Shown: in pieces, positions 23,869 through 33,063 of the stretch
Numbering within the stretch: position 1 is the stretch's first letter
Layout of the letters: every line of letters starts with the position of its first letter
NCBI GenBank assembly: GCA_018241695.1
Contig: JAFEDH010000027.1
Coordinates: forward strand, 1 to 64,000
From: Pseudomonadota bacterium
Lineage (GTDB): Bacteria > Pseudomonadota > Gammaproteobacteria > Burkholderiales > Rhodocyclaceae
Length of the DNA: 64,000 nt
Direction: 5' to 3'
The notes under the pieces: model-generated
Databases searched by the model: none
What the model was told of the DNA's origin: nothing
The model's input: the letters and a program-made list of their open reading frames with translations, nothing else
Made by a program: the position numbers and the translations under genes

Positions 23869-25035
23869 ATGGATTTTGCCTACACCCCCGAACAGGAAGC
23901 CATCCGTGCCGCCATCACGGACATCTGTGCCCGGTTCGGCGACGACTACTGGCTGAAGAAAGACAAGGAAGGTGGCTTTCCGGCAGAGCTGCATCAGGCC
24001 CTGGCGAAAAATGGCTGGCTGGGTATCTGCATTCCCGAGGAATACGGTGGTTCCGGCCTGGGCATCAGCGAGGCCGCAGTGATGATGCAGACCATCGCCC
24101 AGACTGGGGGCGGGATGAGTGCCGCTTCGGCCATCCATATGAACATCTTTGGCCTCAATCCGGTGGTGGTGTTCGCCAACGATGTGCAGAAGAAACGTAT
24201 GCTGCCACCCCTGGTGGAGGGCCGGCACCGCACCTGCTTCATGGTTACCGAGCCGAATACCGGCCTCAACACCACCCAGCTCAGAACCCGGGCCGAGCGT
24301 CATGGCGACCATTATGTCCTCAATGGCCAGAAGGTCTGGATCTCCACCGCACAGGTGGCAGAGAAGGCCCTGATCCTGGCCCGCACCACACCCATCGAGG
24401 AGGTGAAGAACCACACCGACGGCCTTAGCCTGTTCTACACCGACATGGATCGCAGCCATATCGAGGTGCGGGAGATCGAGAAGATGGGCCGCAAGGCGGT
24501 GGATTCCAACCAGGTTTTCATCGACAACCTGCGGGTGCCGGTGGAGGACCGCATAGGAGAGGAAGGCAAGGGCTTCCAGTACATCCTGCATGGCATGAAC
24601 CCGGAGCGCATCCTGCTGGCGTCGGAAGCCGTGGGCCTGGGGCGACTGGCGCTGGGCAAGGCCACGCAATACGCCAAAGAGCGCGAGGTGTTCAACCGCC
24701 CCATTGGCCAGAATCAGGGTGTGCAGCACCCCCTGGCTGAATGCTGGATGCAGCTGGAGGCTGCCAATCTCATGGTGTTCAATGCGGCCTGGCGTTACGA
24801 CCAGGGCATGGCATGTGGAGCCGAGGCCAATGCCGCCAAATACCTCGCCGGTGAAGCGGGGTACAACGCCTGCCAGACCGCGGTGATGACCCATGGCGGT
24901 TTCGGTTATGCGAAGGAATACCACGTCGAACGTTATCTGCGCGAATCGCTGGTACCGCGTATCGCACCCATCAGTCCCCAGCTCATCCTCTGCTTTATCG
25001 CCGAGAAGGTGCTCGGGCTGCCCAAATCCTATTGA
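23869..25035 (+). CDS. Acyl-CoA dehydrogenase, base in the isovaleryl/long-chain position
   Basis: The 388-residue FAD enzyme introduces a C2-C3 double bond into acyl-CoA. Seen: IPEEYGGSGLGISEA, FMVTEPNTGLNTTQL, VLNGQKVWISTA and KEREVFNRPIGQNQGVQHPLAE. The C-terminal YEGTSEIQ motif that carries the base in medium-chain enzymes is replaced (RIAPISPQL), but Glu246 in MNPERILLASEAVG occupies the helix-G position used by isovaleryl- and long-chain acyl-CoA dehydrogenases. It is therefore likely active on branched substrates. ATG 23869 follows CAGGAGAA. A longer frame from 23611 is an overlap with the upstream gene. Confidence 0.91.
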   Translation: MDFAYTPEQEAIRAAITDICARFGDDYWLKKDKEGGFPAELHQALAKNGWLGICIPEEYGGSGLGISEAAVMMQTIAQTGGGMSAASAIHMNIFGLNPVVVFANDVQKKRMLPPLVEGRHRTCFMVTEPNTGLNTTQLRTRAERHGDHYVLNGQKVWISTAQVAEKALILARTTPIEEVKNHTDGLSLFYTDMDRSHIEVREIEKMGRKAVDSNQVFIDNLRVPVEDRIGEEGKGFQYILHGMNPERILLASEAVGLGRLALGKATQYAKEREVFNRPIGQNQGVQHPLAECWMQLEAANLMVFNAAWRYDQGMACGAEANAAKYLAGEAGYNACQTAVMTHGGFGYAKEYHVERYLRESLVPRIAPISPQLILCFIAEKVLGLPKSY

Positions 25036-25043
25036 GGCCGTTC

Positions 25044-25499
25044 ATGAGGCATCCCCCCGCAGCTGCCACACCACCCATTGCCGATGTGCCGCCCGGTTTT
25101 TCTCCCGTGGACACCCTGAGCGGTTTTCTCACGGCCATGGGGCCGATCTACGAGAAGGTGGATGCCGGCCGGCGAACCTATGGCTTGCGTGTCGAGGAAA
25201 GGCACTGCAATACCTTCGATAAAGCCCATGGCGGAACGCTTGCCGGTCTGGCCGATGTGACCCTGGCGCGCAGCCTTGCCCATATGCGTACACCGTTCTT
25301 TGCGCCGGTGACCCTGAGCCTCAATGTCGAATTCGTTGCTGCCGCGCCCCGTGGCGGCTGGCTGGAGGGGTATGCCCGCATTCGCAAGGCCGATGGCAGC
25401 ATTGCCTTTGCCGAAGCGGAATTCCACTGCGATGGCAAGCTGGTTGCCATTGCCTCCGGTGTTTTCAAATACCCGCGCCACAAGGCGACGGTTGCGTAA
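25044..25499 (+). CDS. Hotdog-fold thioesterase, PaaI family
   Basis: The 151-residue protein has the PaaI signature CNTFDKAHGGTLAGLADVTL with the helix Asp used in hydrolysis, and LNVEFVAAAPRGGWLEGYA. It would release CoA from acyl- or aryl-CoA esters, perhaps rescuing stalled intermediates. ATG 25044 is preferred. A TTG at 25032 overlaps the upstream stop and would add four residues. In the same run as the dehydrogenase and MaoC genes. Confidence 0.85.
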   Translation: MRHPPAAATPPIADVPPGFSPVDTLSGFLTAMGPIYEKVDAGRRTYGLRVEERHCNTFDKAHGGTLAGLADVTLARSLAHMRTPFFAPVTLSLNVEFVAAAPRGGWLEGYARIRKADGSIAFAEAEFHCDGKLVAIASGVFKYPRHKATVA

Positions 25500-25523
25500 C
25501 CCATTTCGATCGCGAGGACATTC

Positions 25524-25976
25524 ATGGCCGGCTTGTACTACGAGGAATTCATCGAGGGGCATACCTTCAGGCACGCCGTCACCCGTACCGTGACGGAAAT
25601 GGATAACGTCCTGTTTTCCTCTCTCACCCTCAATGCCCAACCGCTGCATCTGGATGCGGAATTCGCCGCCAGAACCGAGTTTGGCCGTCCACTGGTCAAC
25701 AGCCTGTTCACACTGGGTCTGGTGGTCGGCATTTCGGTGACCGACACCACCCTGGGCACCACCATCGCCAATCTGGGCATGAGCGAGATCAGTTTTCCCA
25801 AGCCTGTTTTCCACGGTGATACGCTGCGGGTGGAGACCACCGTGATATCCCGACGATTGTCGAAATCCCGGCCCAAGGCGGGCATCGTCGAGTTCGAGCA
25901 TCGGGGGATCAACCAGCGCGGAGAGATCGTCTGCCGCTTGCGTCGCAATGCCTTCATGCATTGCAAGCCGGAGTGA
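25524..25976 (+). CDS. MaoC-family hotdog hydratase
   Basis: The 150-residue MaoC-like protein resembles the mesaconyl/itaconyl-CoA hydratase branch: [20 protein letters not shown] stands where R-hydratases have GDxNPxHxD, followed by [19 protein letters not shown] and [15 protein letters not shown]. The His of the dyad is kept while the catalytic Asp is Asn in this branch. It is expected to hydrate an enoyl-CoA. GAGGAC precedes ATG 25524. Its end runs up to the nitroreductase-like gene. Confidence 0.84.
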   Translation: MAGLYYEEFIEGHTFRHAVTRTVTEMDNVLFSSLTLNAQPLHLDAEFAARTEFGRPLVNSLFTLGLVVGISVTDTTLGTTIANLGMSEISFPKPVFHGDTLRVETTVISRRLSKSRPKAGIVEFEHRGINQRGEIVCRLRRNAFMHCKPE

Positions 25977-25984
25977 GCGTGGTG

Positions 25985-26695
25985 ATGGATGATCCTTTCG
26001 ATACGGTTGTCGCGCCCGCCGTGATCGATGCGGTGATCCGCTCCCGCCGCTCGGTGCGCGCCTTTTTACCTGCTCCCGTGGCTGAGGATCTGGTGCGGGA
26101 AATCCTCTCCGTTGCCTGTCGTGCGCCCAGCGGCACCAACACGCAGCCCTGGCGTTGCCATGTGCTGGCCGGAGAACGCAAGGATGCGCTGTCCCGTGCC
26201 GTGATCGCCGCTCACGATGCGGGCGGGACAGGGCATGTGGCGGAATACGACTATTACCCCGGCGATTTCCCCGAACCCTTTCTGGCCCGGCGCCGCAAGG
26301 TGGGCTGGGATATGTACGGACTGATCGGTATCGCCAAGGGTGACCACATGGCCATGCATGCCCAGCATGGCCGCAACTACAGGTTCTTCGATGCACCGGT
26401 CGGCATGATCTTCACCATCGACCGGCGCCTGCGCATCGGCAGCTGGCTGGATTACGGCATGTTCCTGGGGAACATTACGCTGGCCGCCCGGGCGCGGGGC
26501 CTGCATACCTGTGCCCAGGCTGCGTTTGCCCAGTATCACGAGGTGATTCGCACGGTGCTGGGCATTCCGGCGGGGGAAATGGTGGTTTGCGGCATGGCGC
26601 TGGGCTATGCAAATCCGGATGCCGCCATCAATCGCCTGGTCACCGAACGGGCGCCAGTTTCCGATTTTGCCCGTTTTGAAGGATTCGGTGCATGA
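25985..26695 (+). CDS. Nitroreductase-family FMN protein
   Basis: The 236-residue protein has RSRRSVRAFLPAPV (FMN phosphate contacts), CRAPSGTNTQPWRCHVL and the late GMALGYANPDAAINRL of NfsB/NfnB-like nitroreductases. Such proteins use FMN and NAD(P)H to reduce nitro, quinone or enone groups. In this acyl-CoA context an enone or enoate reduction is possible. Start is ambiguous among GTG 25979, GTG 25982 and ATG 25985, and GGAG lies at 25970-25973. Its stop overlaps the next start (ATGA). Confidence 0.84.
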   Translation: MDDPFDTVVAPAVIDAVIRSRRSVRAFLPAPVAEDLVREILSVACRAPSGTNTQPWRCHVLAGERKDALSRAVIAAHDAGGTGHVAEYDYYPGDFPEPFLARRRKVGWDMYGLIGIAKGDHMAMHAQHGRNYRFFDAPVGMIFTIDRRLRIGSWLDYGMFLGNITLAARARGLHTCAQAAFAQYHEVIRTVLGIPAGEMVVCGMALGYANPDAAINRLVTERAPVSDFARFEGFGA

Positions 26696-27960
26696 CAATC
26701 GAGCTGGATGCCGGCTCCCTGGATCTGGGAGGTATCGTGCGACCGGGCGATCACGTGTTGTGGAGCCAGGGCACAGCCGAGCCGCTGAGCCTGACCCATG
26801 CCCTCGTGGCGCAGCGTGCAACACTGGGGCCCCTGTCGGTTTTCATCGGCTGCAGTTTCACCGATACCCTGCAACCGGCGCATGGTGATCATCTGCGCAT
26901 GGCGAGCTATTGCGCCATTGGCAGCAACGGTGCACTGTCCCGGGCCGGTGTGCTCGACATCGTGCCCTGTCACTATTCCGAGCTGCCGCGTCTTGTCGGT
27001 GATGGCACGATTTCTTGCGATGTGGCCCTGATCCAGATTGCTCCGGATGGCCGGGGAGGGTACAGCCCCGGGGTTGGCAGCGACTACATGCGGGAAGCGG
27101 CGGCACGTGCCCGGGTGGTGATTGCGGAAGAGAACGATGCGCTGCCGGTCACCTGTGGTGGTGGTCTCGAGGGTTTGCGGATCGACTACAGGGTGCGGGT
27201 GAGCCGAGACCCTCTGGTGCTTCCCGGTGTCGCCGTGGGGGATGTCGAACGTCGCCTGGCGGAACACGCGGCGGCCCTGATCCCCGATCGTGCGGTGATC
27301 CAGACAGGAATCGGCTCGATTCCGGATGCCGTGCTTTCAGCACTGAAGGGTCATCGTAGCCTCGGCCTGCATACCGGCATGATGGCGGACAGCATGGTGG
27401 CGCTGATCGAATCCGGTGTGATCGACAATGCGCATAAGGCGATAGATCGCGGCCTATCGGTGGCGGGAGTGCTGTTCGGCAGCGAACGGCTTTATCGCTT
27501 TGCCCATCGCAATCCGGCGCTCGTTTTGCAGCCGATCCGCTATACCCATAACCCTGAAATCCTTGCCCGTCTGGAACGCTTTGTTGCGCTGAATTCGGCA
27601 ATCGAAGTGGATCTGACCGGCCAGGTGAATGCGGAGGTGGCGCAGGGAACCTATATCGGCGCGGTGGGTGGGCAGATTGATTTTGTCCGCGCGGCATTGC
27701 GCTCGCCCGGAGGGCGTTCACTGATCGCACTGCCTGCCACCGCCCGGCGGGGCGAACTCAGCCGCATCGTGGCACGGTTGCCGCAGGGCGTGGTCACCAC
27801 ACCCCGTGCCGATGCCGACGTGATCGTGACCGAATGGGGTGCTGCCGAACTGCGCGGCCAGACCCTGCGTGAACGCGCCCGCCGCATGATCACGATCGCC
27901 CATCCGGATTTTCGGGAATCCCTGGAGCGTGAGTCCCACGCATTGTTTGCGCATCTCTGA
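26692..27960 (+). CDS. Acetyl-CoA hydrolase/CoA-transferase family protein lacking the usual nucleophilic Glu
   Basis: The 422-residue protein follows the 4-hydroxybutyrate CoA-transferase/acetyl-CoA hydrolase family: DVALIQIAPDGRGGYSPGVG, GIGSIPDAVLSAL, LGLHTGMMADSMVALIESG and EVDLTGQVNAEVAQG. At the site where these enzymes normally carry the glutamate that forms the acyl-enzyme thioester (HTE/YTE), residue 229 is Gly. It may be a subfamily with another mechanism or a non-catalytic role. It overlaps the nitroreductase-like gene by four bases. Confidence 0.85.
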   Translation: MTIELDAGSLDLGGIVRPGDHVLWSQGTAEPLSLTHALVAQRATLGPLSVFIGCSFTDTLQPAHGDHLRMASYCAIGSNGALSRAGVLDIVPCHYSELPRLVGDGTISCDVALIQIAPDGRGGYSPGVGSDYMREAAARARVVIAEENDALPVTCGGGLEGLRIDYRVRVSRDPLVLPGVAVGDVERRLAEHAAALIPDRAVIQTGIGSIPDAVLSALKGHRSLGLHTGMMADSMVALIESGVIDNAHKAIDRGLSVAGVLFGSERLYRFAHRNPALVLQPIRYTHNPEILARLERFVALNSAIEVDLTGQVNAEVAQGTYIGAVGGQIDFVRAALRSPGGRSLIALPATARRGELSRIVARLPQGVVTTPRADADVIVTEWGAAELRGQTLRERARRMITIAHPDFRESLERESHALFAHL

Positions 27961-27979
27961 ACCACGACAAGGAGGGTTG

Positions 27980-30289
27980 ATGAATCCCGATCCGGATACG
28001 ATCAAGGCCATTCGCGACAGCGCCCGTGTGCTGCTTGCGCGCAGTGATTCACGGCGCCGGTTGCGTGAATGGCGGGATCGCGCACCCGGCTTTGATCGTC
28101 AGATCTGGCGGGAGATGGCCGCAGCAGGCTGGTTTTCGGTATTGGTACCGGAGGCCGAGGGTGGCCTGGAACTGGGAATGGAGGCGGTAGCGGCTCTGGC
28201 CGGTGAGGCGGGATATGGGCTGATGCCAGAGCCATTCATTGCGGCCGGGGTGCATCCGGTCGCGCTATTGCTGCGCCTGCCCCGGGGCGGATGCCGCGAT
28301 GCGCTGCTGGCTTCCCTGTGCGGGGGAGAGTGTGTGGCGGGTGTCGCCTGGCAGGAAAACGTTGGTGCCTATGGCGCGGAAAAGCCGACGCTTGTTGCCC
28401 GGGCAGTGACGGGCGGCTTCCGGCTCAGTGGTGAAAAGCACTTCGTCGCTCCGCTGGCGGGTGCCGACGGCTGGATCGTTTCCGCCCGGCTGCAAGAGGA
28501 CGTGGCGCTGTTCTGGGTGCCGGCCGGCACCCGTGGTGTGACTCTGTGTGACGGGCGGCGGGTGGATGGCAGCTCCATGGGAGAGCTTGTCCTGTCGGAG
28601 GTCGAGATACCGGCTGCCGACTGTCTGGCGCACGGGGAGGATGTCGGCATGGCCCTTGCGGCGGCGCACGATCTGGCCCGCCTGGCCCAGGGTGCGGAGT
28701 TGGCCGGTATCGCCCGTCGCGCGCTGGAAATCGGCCTCGACTATCTCAAGACCCGGGTACAGTTCGGCAAGCCCATCGGCAGTTTCCAGGCCTTGCAGCA
28801 TCGGGCGGTGGATGCTTTTTTGCAGGCATCCCTGGCCGATGCCGTATTGGCGGAAGCGCTTTCGCGGGTGGCACACGAACCGGCATCCCTGGCCGGGCAG
28901 GCGGCCCGGGTCAAGGCGCGCTGTGCACATGCGGCACTGATCGTCACACGCAGCGCGGTGCAGTTTCATGGCGCGATGGGGTATACCGACGAATGCGACA
29001 TCGGCCTGTACCTCAAACGCGCCTTGCAACTGACGGCCTGGCTGGGCAATGTGCCGGCCAGCCGGCAGCGCCATTTCAGCCTGCATACACGTACCGTGGA
29101 GGATCTGCCCGAGGATGCCCCGGTTGACCCCATTCCCCGCGATGCGGACTGGGACGCCATGCCGGAAATGGAATTCCGCCGCATCGTTCGCGCGTTTTTG
29201 AGCGCACGCTATCCCTCCCATCTGCGTTTCATGCCACGCCGTCTGCACTGGGAGGAGAGCCGGCCCTGGTACCAGGCGCTGTCCGCCCAGGGCTGGGTGG
29301 CGCCGGCCTGGCCGAAGGCGCATGGTGGCATGGGCCTGCCGCCGGACAAGTTGCTGGCCTACATCGAGGAACAGGAGCGCTTCGGCGTCTGCCGGGCGCC
29401 GGACATGGGCATCCTGATGCTGGGCCCCATCCTGATCCGTTACGGCACACCGGAACAGCGTGCCCGCTACCTGCCGAAAATCCTTTCCGGCGAGGAGCGC
29501 TGGAGCCAGGGCTATTCGGAACCGGAGGCCGGGTCCGATCTGGCCTCCCTACGTACCGAGGCCCTGGTGGCGGACGATCATTTCGTGGTGACCGGACACA
29601 AGATCTGGAGCACCCTGGTGATGGATACCACCCACATGTTCGTGCTGGTGCGTACCGACAAGGCGGCAAAGCCCCAGGCGGGTATCAGCTTCCTGATGAT
29701 CGATCTGGCCTCGCCGGGGGTGACCGTGCGTCCCATCCGGGATATCGCCGGTAACGTGGAATTCGGTGAAGTGTTCTTCGACCAGGTACGGGTACCGCGC
29801 GAGAACCTGGTGGGCCAGCTCAACCAGGGCTGGACCATCGCCAAGAGCCTGCTTGGCCTGGAGCGTATCTTCGTCGGCTCGCCCAAGCAATCGCAGTACG
29901 CACTGGCCCAGCTCGATACCCTGGCCGTTGCACGCGGATTGTTCTCCGCCCCGGCATTTGTCGCACGTTATGCCGAACTGCAGCTCGACGTGCTCGATCT
30001 GGGCGCCCTGTATGCGCACTACGCTGCCATGCTGAAGCGGGGCGAGGAACTGCCGCCCAGCGTATCCTTGCTGAAAATCTGGGCCACGGAAAGCTACCAG
30101 CGCATCGGTGCTTTCCTCGTCGAGGTGGCGGATGAAGAGGGCGGTAATCCGGAAACGCTGCATTGTGGCGATCAGCCGGTTTCCGTGCTGGCGCCCCTGA
30201 TGATTTCCACCGCTGCCACCATCTACGGCGGCAGCAGCGAGATTCAACGCAATATCCTGGCCCGGAGCGTACTCGGGCTGCCAGGGTGA
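27980..30289 (+). CDS. Two-domain (tandem) acyl-CoA dehydrogenase
   Basis: The 769-residue protein contains two acyl-CoA dehydrogenase folds. Domain 1 (about 1-385) keeps the FAD-contacting RVQFGKPIGSFQALQH (Arg259 onward) but has Ala233 where the helix-G base should be. Domain 2 (about 395-769) has GYSEPEAGSDLASLRT, IWSTLVMD, base candidate Glu628 in GLERIFVG and the terminal YGGSSEIQRNI, but lacks the RxxFG motif. The halves are thus complementary, as in alpha2beta2 acyl-CoA dehydrogenases of mycobacterial steroid side-chain degradation (ChsE1-E2, ChsE4-E5), here joined in one chain. AAGGAGGG precedes ATG 27980. The in-frame GTG/ATG-like region further upstream belongs to the preceding gene. 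Confidence 0.9.
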   Translation: MNPDPDTIKAIRDSARVLLARSDSRRRLREWRDRAPGFDRQIWREMAAAGWFSVLVPEAEGGLELGMEAVAALAGEAGYGLMPEPFIAAGVHPVALLLRLPRGGCRDALLASLCGGECVAGVAWQENVGAYGAEKPTLVARAVTGGFRLSGEKHFVAPLAGADGWIVSARLQEDVALFWVPAGTRGVTLCDGRRVDGSSMGELVLSEVEIPAADCLAHGEDVGMALAAAHDLARLAQGAELAGIARRALEIGLDYLKTRVQFGKPIGSFQALQHRAVDAFLQASLADAVLAEALSRVAHEPASLAGQAARVKARCAHAALIVTRSAVQFHGAMGYTDECDIGLYLKRALQLTAWLGNVPASRQRHFSLHTRTVEDLPEDAPVDPIPRDADWDAMPEMEFRRIVRAFLSARYPSHLRFMPRRLHWEESRPWYQALSAQGWVAPAWPKAHGGMGLPPDKLLAYIEEQERFGVCRAPDMGILMLGPILIRYGTPEQRARYLPKILSGEERWSQGYSEPEAGSDLASLRTEALVADDHFVVTGHKIWSTLVMDTTHMFVLVRTDKAAKPQAGISFLMIDLASPGVTVRPIRDIAGNVEFGEVFFDQVRVPRENLVGQLNQGWTIAKSLLGLERIFVGSPKQSQYALAQLDTLAVARGLFSAPAFVARYAELQLDVLDLGALYAHYAAMLKRGEELPPSVSLLKIWATESYQRIGAFLVEVADEEGGNPETLHCGDQPVSVLAPLMISTAATIYGGSSEIQRNILARSVLGLPG

Positions 30290-30331
30290 GCGACCCCGAC
30301 AGCACAACATCGATATCAGGAGAACACCGAA

Positions 30332-31438
30332 ATGACCCTGCGCATGAAAGCGGCGGTATGCCGCGAACTCAACCAACCCGTGGTGGTGGAGACGATCACG
30401 CTCGATCCACCGGGGCCGGGAGAGGTGCTGGTGAAGCTGGCGGCATGCGGCATCTGCCATAGCGATCTGTCCGCCACCAACGGCACCATCCCCCAGCCCC
30501 TGCCCCTGATTCTCGGCCACGAGGGTGCGGGGGTGATCGTCGAGGTAGGGCAGGGAGTGAAGCAGATGGCGGTGGGCGATCACGTACTGAGCTCTTTCGC
30601 CAGCATGTGCGGAAAGTGCCGCTATTGCAGCGCGGGCAAGTCCTATCTTTGCGATCAATCCATGAAGGCCCAGCGTACCCTGCCCGACGGCAGCCTGCGC
30701 ACCCGCGATGCCTCCGGCGTGGAAGTGGGCGTCTTCGCCGGTTGCGGCGTGATGGCGGAATATGCCGTGCTGAGTGTGGACAACGTGGTGAAGATCGACG
30801 CCACCATGCCACTGGACAAGGCGGCGCTGATCAGTTGCGGGGTGATGACCGGCGTGGGCGCGGCCACCAACACGGCCAAGGTGGAGGCCGGCTCCATCAC
30901 CCTGGTGCTGGGCTGTGGCGGGGTTGGCCTGAACACCATCCAGGGCTGCGCCATCTCCGGCGCCGCCATGATCGTTGCGGTGGATACCTCCGATTACAAG
31001 CTGGAACTGGCGCAACAGTTCGGCGCCACGCATACGGTGAATTCGAGCCGGGAAGAAAATCTGGCCAAAACCCTGCGCAAGCTCACCGGCGGCGGGGCCG
31101 ACTATGCCTTTGATTGCGTCGGCCTGGGTGAGACATCGGCCATCGTGTACGGTGCCACCGCCAAGGGTGGTACGGCGGTGATCGTGGGGGTGGCCAGCGC
31201 GACCGATACCACCTCGTTCCGTACCCGCACCATGACCTTCGACGAAAAGACACTCAGGGGCAGCTACTACGGCTCGACTCGGCCCCATCTGGATTTTCCG
31301 CGCCTGATCGCCCTGTACCGTGGTGGCCGGTTGAAACTCGACGAACTGATCACCACCACCTACACCATCGACGAAGCCCCGCAGGCGTTCGCCGACATGG
31401 TGGCGGGCCGCAATGCTCGCGGCGTGATCCTCTTTTGA
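30332..31438 (+). CDS. Zinc-dependent alcohol dehydrogenase (MDR superfamily)
   Basis: The 368-residue medium-chain dehydrogenase has catalytic-zinc ligands in CGICHSD and GHEGAGVI, the four-cysteine structural zinc loop CGKCRYCSAGKSYLC and the NAD site LGCGGVGLNTIQG. It resembles class III-like/Rxyl aryl and alkyl alcohol dehydrogenases. AGGAG stands eight bases before ATG 30332. The aldehyde dehydrogenase that follows after 18 bp indicates a two-step oxidation of a primary alcohol to a carboxylate, ready for CoA activation. Confidence 0.92.
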   Translation: MTLRMKAAVCRELNQPVVVETITLDPPGPGEVLVKLAACGICHSDLSATNGTIPQPLPLILGHEGAGVIVEVGQGVKQMAVGDHVLSSFASMCGKCRYCSAGKSYLCDQSMKAQRTLPDGSLRTRDASGVEVGVFAGCGVMAEYAVLSVDNVVKIDATMPLDKAALISCGVMTGVGAATNTAKVEAGSITLVLGCGGVGLNTIQGCAISGAAMIVAVDTSDYKLELAQQFGATHTVNSSREENLAKTLRKLTGGGADYAFDCVGLGETSAIVYGATAKGGTAVIVGVASATDTTSFRTRTMTFDEKTLRGSYYGSTRPHLDFPRLIALYRGGRLKLDELITTTYTIDEAPQAFADMVAGRNARGVILF

Positions 31439-31456
31439 TTTTTCCGGAACGACACC

Positions 31457-32959
31457 ATGAATGCTCCTGCCGAAACCCCGCTTTCCGAAGCCACGGTCCG
31501 TTTCCTCGCGCAGCCGAAGAAGATGTTGATCGGGGCCGAATGGCGTGATGCCCTCTCGGGCCGGACACTGGAATCGCGCAACCCGGCCACGGGCGATGTG
31601 ATCGCCACATTTCCCGCCGCCGCCGCCGCCGATGTCGACCTCGCCGTGCAGGCTGCCCGTGCTGCCTTCAGTGGCAAGGAATGGGGCAAGGCCCGCCCCA
31701 TCGACCGCGAGCGCTGGCTGCTCCGGCTGGCTGACCGGGTGGAAGCCAATGCCCAGGAACTCGCCGAAATCGAAACCCTGGACAATGGCAAGCCCCTGAT
31801 GTTCGCGCGCCGGGTCGATGTACAGCAGGCCGTGGACTTTCTGCGCTATGTGGCGGGCTGGTGCACCAAGATCGAAGGCAGCACCCTGACGCCCTCGGTC
31901 CCCGCGCTGCGCAAGAACGAATACTTTGCTTACACCCTGCGCGAGCCGGTGGGTGTGGTGGGCGCCATCATTCCGTGGAACTTTCCTCTTCTGATCGCGG
32001 TGTGGAAAATCGCTCCGGCCCTGGCCACGGGGTGCACCATCGTGCTCAAGCCTGCGGAGGAAACATCCCTTGCAGCCTTGCGTCTGGCGGAACTGGTCCT
32101 TGAAGCCGGCATTCCTGCCGGTGTGGTGAACGTGGTGACCGGGCTCGGTCACGAGGCCGGTGCGGCCCTCGCTGCGCACCGGGGCATCGACAAGGTGACG
32201 TTTACCGGTTCCACCGAGGTGGGCAAGCGGATCGGCAAGGCGGCCATGGACAACATGACCCGCGTGTCGCTGGAACTGGGTGGAAAATCCCCGGTGATCA
32301 TGTTCGACGATGTGGATGTGAAAAGCGCCGCTGCCGGTGCGGCCAATGCCATTTTCTTTAACTCGGGCCAGGTGTGCGCCGCCGGCTCGCGCCTCTATGT
32401 GCACAAGAGAGTGTTCGATCAGGTGCTGGAAGGCGTGGTGGCCGTAGCCAACAAGATGCGGGTCGGCCCGGGCCTCGATCCCGGCAGCCAGATCGGGCCT
32501 CTGGTTTCAGCGAAACAGTTGCAGCGCGTCACCGGCTATATCCGCAAGGGGGTCGAGGAGGGAGGTTCCCTGCTTGCCGGGAGCGCGGAGTCTGCCGACA
32601 AAGGCTACTTCATCAAGCCCACAGTGGTGACGGGCCTGGGCGAGCAGGCCACGTTGATCCAGGAGGAGATCTTTGGTCCGGTGCTGGTTGCCACGCCCTT
32701 CGATGACATCGACGAGATTGCCGCCGCCGCCAACGCCACGCCTTATGGCCTCGCCGCCAGCATCTGGTCCAATGACCTCTCCCGTGTGCATCGGCTGATT
32801 CCGCGTATCCAGGCCGGTACCGTCTGGGTGAATTGTCATGGTGTGCTCGACAACGCCATGCCCTTTGGCGGTTACAAGCAGTCGGGCATCGGCCGCGAAA
32901 TGGGGCGTTCGATGATTGATCTGTTTACCGAAACCAAGTCGGTGATGATGCAGCTCTGA
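31457..32959 (+). CDS. NAD(P)-dependent aldehyde dehydrogenase
   Basis: The 500-residue enzyme of the ALDH superfamily shows VGAIIPWNFPLLIAVWKIAP, the cofactor loop FTGSTEVGKRIG, the general-base motif LELGGKSPV and the catalytic Cys in NSGQVCAAGSRLYV. It would oxidise the aldehyde made by the preceding alcohol dehydrogenase. Last gene of the IclR-divergent run. A GC-rich hairpin follows eight bases after its stop. Confidence 0.94.
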   Translation: MNAPAETPLSEATVRFLAQPKKMLIGAEWRDALSGRTLESRNPATGDVIATFPAAAAADVDLAVQAARAAFSGKEWGKARPIDRERWLLRLADRVEANAQELAEIETLDNGKPLMFARRVDVQQAVDFLRYVAGWCTKIEGSTLTPSVPALRKNEYFAYTLREPVGVVGAIIPWNFPLLIAVWKIAPALATGCTIVLKPAEETSLAALRLAELVLEAGIPAGVVNVVTGLGHEAGAALAAHRGIDKVTFTGSTEVGKRIGKAAMDNMTRVSLELGGKSPVIMFDDVDVKSAAAGAANAIFFNSGQVCAAGSRLYVHKRVFDQVLEGVVAVANKMRVGPGLDPGSQIGPLVSAKQLQRVTGYIRKGVEEGGSLLAGSAESADKGYFIKPTVVTGLGEQATLIQEEIFGPVLVATPFDDIDEIAAAANATPYGLAASIWSNDLSRVHRLIPRIQAGTVWVNCHGVLDNAMPFGGYKQSGIGREMGRSMIDLFTETKSVMMQL

Positions 32960-32967
32960 TGCATCGT

Positions 32968-32987
32968 GCCCGGCCTGCCCGCCGGGC
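32968..32987 (+). terminator. GC-rich stem-loop after the catabolic run
   Basis: GCCCGGC (32968-32974) and GCCGGGC (32981-32987) pair perfectly over a six-base loop, directly after the aldehyde dehydrogenase stop. There is no T-tract, so termination may need Rho. Confidence 0.45.
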
Positions 32988-33063
32988 GAATGGGGTAAGG
33001 GCCGTGGCGGACAAAGGCTTTATCATCGGTGCCTTGTGATTGTGGGCGAGGAGCCGGGTTGTC

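Noticed and set aside
29549..32404. 951-codon minus-strand open frame across three catabolic genes
   Set aside because: An antisense artefact of high GC third positions. The plus-strand genes have full enzyme signatures.
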